Origin: Nitrospinaceae bacterium
GTDB lineage: Bacteria; Nitrospinota_A; UBA7883; JAJDBK01
Direction of reading: 5' to 3'
DNA length: 64,000 nt
Assembly: GCA_029261405.1 (NCBI GenBank)
Contig: JAJDBK010000017.1
Coordinates: forward strand, 1-64,000
Below are positions 62,170 through 64,000 of the stretch, piece after piece. Below the pieces are notes generated by a model. It was not told the origin of the DNA and did not search any database. It saw only the letters and a list, made by a program, of their open reading frames with translations. Numbering within the stretch: position 1 is the first letter of the stretch; the number at the start of each line of letters is the position of its first letter. A program made the translations under genes and the position numbers.

Positions 62170-62197
62170 TAAAGGAAATTTTCCGATTCTCCGAAAA
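62170..62197 (+). promoter_or_regulatory. Possible sigma-28-type promoter
   Basis: TAAA (62170-62173) and TCCGAAAA (62190-62197) are separated by 16 bases, close to the TAAA-N15-GCCGATAA pattern of FliA promoters. It lies 32 bases before the next gene. The match is imperfect and should be treated as a suggestion. Confidence 0.3.
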
Positions 62198-62229
62198 GAT
62201 TGGTGTACGGGAGAAAAGGAGAAAGAAAA

Positions 62230-62994
62230 ATGATAGATTCAGTTCAGTTCGGCGCCGTGGGGAGACGGTCCGATATAATGGCGCTTTACGGCGCAAACAG
62301 CCAAGAGGGAAGAGTTGGGCGCCAGCAAGGTCAGACTCAAGGGCAAGGCGCGACAGCCGTAGCCCCATCAAATTTCAAGGGGTTCTCTCAAAAAATAAAC
62401 GATTTTTTCGACGGCGCCTACAACTCGTTACCGCAAGGTTTTCGTCAACACGCCGGGGCCGGATCGACAGCCGAAGTCTCCGTCCGCGCGAACGTAAGCT
62501 CCCGTTTTGAAAGCTCTTACAACTATTCCGGCCCCAACGGCGAAAAAATCTCAGCCTATACATCAATGACAAGAGAGACGAGTCTCTCCGCCGATTTCAG
62601 GATGGCCCAGGCTAACGATATAGCCAACGCCCAGATGAATGCCACGGAGGGTTTCGGCCCGGAAGCGACAGCCGGCAGGATCGTCGATTTTGCCATGTCT
62701 TTCTTTCCGATGTTCGCAAGCCAGAACTCCGATATGAGTTACGAAGATCAGGTAACCGCATATGAAAAAATGGTAACAGACGCCATTGACAAAGGCTTTT
62801 CGGAGGCGATGGCTATCCTGGGCGATCTGCCGGATGAGGTTTCGAGCGGAATAAACGAAACGCGCGACCTGATAAGCGCCCAGCTGTCAGAGATTTTCGA
62901 CATGATGCGAGGCGATGGCGCGGAAGAAGCGCAAAAGTCGCTTGAAAATGGAAGTTTTAAGGATTTTCTGAAGGCTGATAAAGCGGTAGCGTAA
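62230..62994 (+). CDS. Unknown helical protein, DUF5610-like
   Basis: A 254-residue soluble protein. The N-terminus is Gln/Gly-rich and looks disordered (to about residue 50). The C-terminal half is helical: GFSEAMAILGDLPDEVSSGI followed by NETRDLISAQLSEIFD resembles DUF5610-type proteins seen in deltaproteobacterial genomes. AGGAG precedes the ATG. No enzymatic motif is visible, and the link to motility is only suggested by a weak sigma-28-like promoter. Confidence 0.5.
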   Translation: MIDSVQFGAVGRRSDIMALYGANSQEGRVGRQQGQTQGQGATAVAPSNFKGFSQKINDFFDGAYNSLPQGFRQHAGAGSTAEVSVRANVSSRFESSYNYSGPNGEKISAYTSMTRETSLSADFRMAQANDIANAQMNATEGFGPEATAGRIVDFAMSFFPMFASQNSDMSYEDQVTAYEKMVTDAIDKGFSEAMAILGDLPDEVSSGINETRDLISAQLSEIFDMMRGDGAEEAQKSLENGSFKDFLKADKAVA

Positions 62995-63049
62995 AAAGCG
63001 CGGCTCACATAATGAGGGAGCAGGGAAGCTCCCCAGGAATATTCCGGGC

Positions 63050-63082
63050 CGCCTGAATGACCAGGGAAGGAAACTTCAGGCG
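63050..63082. terminator. Bidirectional hairpin between convergent genes
   Basis: CGCCTGAA (63050-63057) pairs perfectly with TTCAGGCG (63075-63082). It lies between the stop codons of the DUF5610-like gene (plus) and the small minus-strand gene, where a shared terminator is expected. The following T-tract is weak. Confidence 0.4.
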
Positions 63083-63166
63083 CCATTATTTCAAATTATT
63101 CAAAGCGTTGGGACTCTATATCTACGGGCGCAACAAACCCTGTCTAAACGATACTGCGAGACCCGA

Positions 63167-63391
63167 TTACCCGAAGAACGCCGATGGATCAGGCGTATCC
63201 TTGTTCTTTTGGACTTCCTCAATCACAGAACCGGTCTCATGTTTCATCAGGAGTCGCGAACATCGCCGTTCGCCTCCATCCCAAAACACTCCTGAATCGA
63301 GGAATGCGCCTGTTTTTCCGGCTATCTCGCGTAACGACACACTCCTTTTTTGGGTGTCGGTCAGCCCATTGGCCTGATAGTTTTTTCCCAC
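63167..63391 (-). CDS. Small unknown protein (74 residues)
   Basis: Starts at a GTG preceded by a good AAGGAG site 7 bases upstream on the minus strand. The sequence (GKNYQANGLTDTQKRSVSLR, then EIAGKTGAFLDSGVFWDGG) is not recognised and has no signal or membrane segment. The strong ribosome site and fair composition support coding, but there is no family support. Confidence 0.4.
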   Translation of the reverse strand: MGKNYQANGLTDTQKRSVSLREIAGKTGAFLDSGVFWDGGERRCSRLLMKHETGSVIEEVQKNKDTPDPSAFFG

Positions 63392-63460
63392 TTGAATACT
63401 CCTTAAGTTTCTTCTACACCTCTAATGTGGGGCCACTTCAGGGAGAAAAGCAAATATGCT

Positions 63461-63572
63461 CGAGCCACTATGCCGCTGTGACCGCGCGCCACTATATCGC
63501 TTGTATGATATTCGTTAGGTGAAAATGAGCCGGGGCGGAGGGACACTATATCGTCGTGGTCGCGCCACCGGG
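63461..63572 (+). repeat. Degenerate dispersed hairpin repeat, copy D
   Basis: On the minus strand this stretch contains variants of the 22-bp unit, for example GGCGCGACCACGACGATATAGTG beginning within CCCGGTGGC, and AGCGATATAGTGGCGCG. Hairpin arms are partly broken. The recognisable ends found in other copies are missing. The remaining DNA from 63392 to 63460 and 63573 to 63645 holds no recognised gene. Confidence 0.5.
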
Positions 63573-63659
63573 TACGAAAACACATGAATAATCCGGGTTA
63601 ATACGGTAAAATTTCAAAAGGTTCAATAAACGTCCTGTTCCAGGTGGAGGAGTCCGATA

Positions 63660-64000
63660 GTGACAAGTAGGTATGGAGGAGTTGTAATTCTGATTTTCCA
63701 CCTGATCTTTTTTTCCCATCTTTCTTTGGCTACGGGCCAGAGTGAGTTTGATCTTGAGGCGGAACTCGCCGATGAGCTAGGATTCCTTCAGGCGGAAATG
63801 GTTGTCGTAACAGCCTCCAGAACCAAGCAGAGCGTGATCGAATCCCCATCCGCGATCTCGGTGGTTACTCGCAGGGAGATAAAATACTCCCCGGCAAGGA
63901 ATATTCCGGAACTGCTCCAGTATGTGGTCGGGATGGACGGATACACCAAAACCCATACCGACATGGATGTAGCGGCCAGAGGATTTGCGTTCGACGAGAC
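63660..64000 (+). CDS. TonB-dependent outer membrane receptor, N-terminal part
   Basis: Runs off the right edge. A GTG start with GGAGGAG about 8 bases upstream, a signal peptide (VILIFHLIFFSHLSLATG), a short acidic segment, then the plug-domain start: EMVVVTASRTKQSVIESPSA, ISVVTRREI, and NIPELLQYVVGMDGY. It transports a large ligand (siderophore, cobalamin or similar) across the outer membrane with TonB energy. The ligand cannot be told from the visible 113 residues. Confidence 0.85.
   Translation, partial: MTSRYGGVVILIFHLIFFSHLSLATGQSEFDLEAELADELGFLQAEMVVVTASRTKQSVIESPSAISVVTRREIKYSPARNIPELLQYVVGMDGYTKTHTDMDVAARGFAFDE

Overview
The window looks like a stretch of chromosome from a Gram-negative, probably motile autotroph. 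Envelope evidence is an LPS heptosyltransferase, a TonB-dependent receptor at the right edge and several lipoproteins. Both ATP-citrate lyase subunits (aclB-aclA) point to CO2 fixation by the reductive TCA cycle. NirJ/AhbC- and AhbD-type radical SAM enzymes point to the siroheme-derived route to heme. Abundant multiheme cytochromes and a cytochrome b/Rieske/NrfD operon point to a c-type-heme-rich respiratory chain. This combination fits lineages such as Nitrospinota, Nitrospirota or former deltaproteobacterial groups, but no 16S gene or other definitive marker is present, so the assignment is inference.

Layout. 0-4 kb: a sulfate-assimilation pair (APS/PAPS reductase, then a sulfite reductase fused to a TusA-like domain) on the minus strand, divergent from an Rrf2 regulator. 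4-11.3 kb: rho, an IS5 remnant, two heme-pathway radical SAM genes, a secreted nuclease, a small membrane protein and uvrC. 11.5-18.5 kb: aclBA, a frameshifted pentapeptide-repeat gene, rqcH, galU, and two very small minus-strand genes, one FlgM-like. 19-29.5 kb: a 515-bp IS5-type deletion derivative with a TTAG target duplication, a pentaheme cytochrome that has lost its normal 5' end, then a tightly packed plus-strand cluster (heptosyltransferase, PAP2, PilZ, Maf, CgeB-like and GT9 transferases, a PKD lipoprotein) that looks like surface or flagellin glycosylation. 29.9-36.8 kb: a DAACS symporter, the rpmH-rnpA-yidD-yidC-khpB cluster, a pseudo-receiver/TPR protein and a cNMP-binding-like protein. 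36.8-48.7 kb: polA, a zincin-like lipoprotein, a HEAT-repeat protein, rarA (minus), and the phoH/7TM-HD/ybeY/cinA/rpe series.

48.7-51.2 kb is an accessory patch of toxin-antitoxin modules: a decayed hicBA-like pair, an XRE-ImmA/IrrE plus DUF4411 PIN-like pair, and a 3'-truncated hicB. 51.3-57.7 kb is an eight-gene minus-strand respiratory operon combining a complete Rieske/cytochrome b6/subunit IV core, two pentaheme cytochromes, a tetraheme cytochrome, a Tat-dependent FeS protein and an NrfD membrane subunit. This is the most interesting system in the window. 57.8-64 kb: metG, a DUF2461 protein, an unknown membrane protein, a peroxiredoxin-like protein, a MITE, an unknown coiled protein, a small minus-strand gene and the start of a TonB-dependent receptor.

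A dispersed repeat family links several intergenic regions (19.1, 29.5, 62.0 and 63.5 kb). It has ends of the type AGGAGTCTGTCGGACTT and carries hairpins GTGGT-GCG-ACCAC or GTAGT-GCG-ACTAC, a compensated base pair suggesting that the hairpin itself is maintained. No tRNA, rRNA or CRISPR array was seen.
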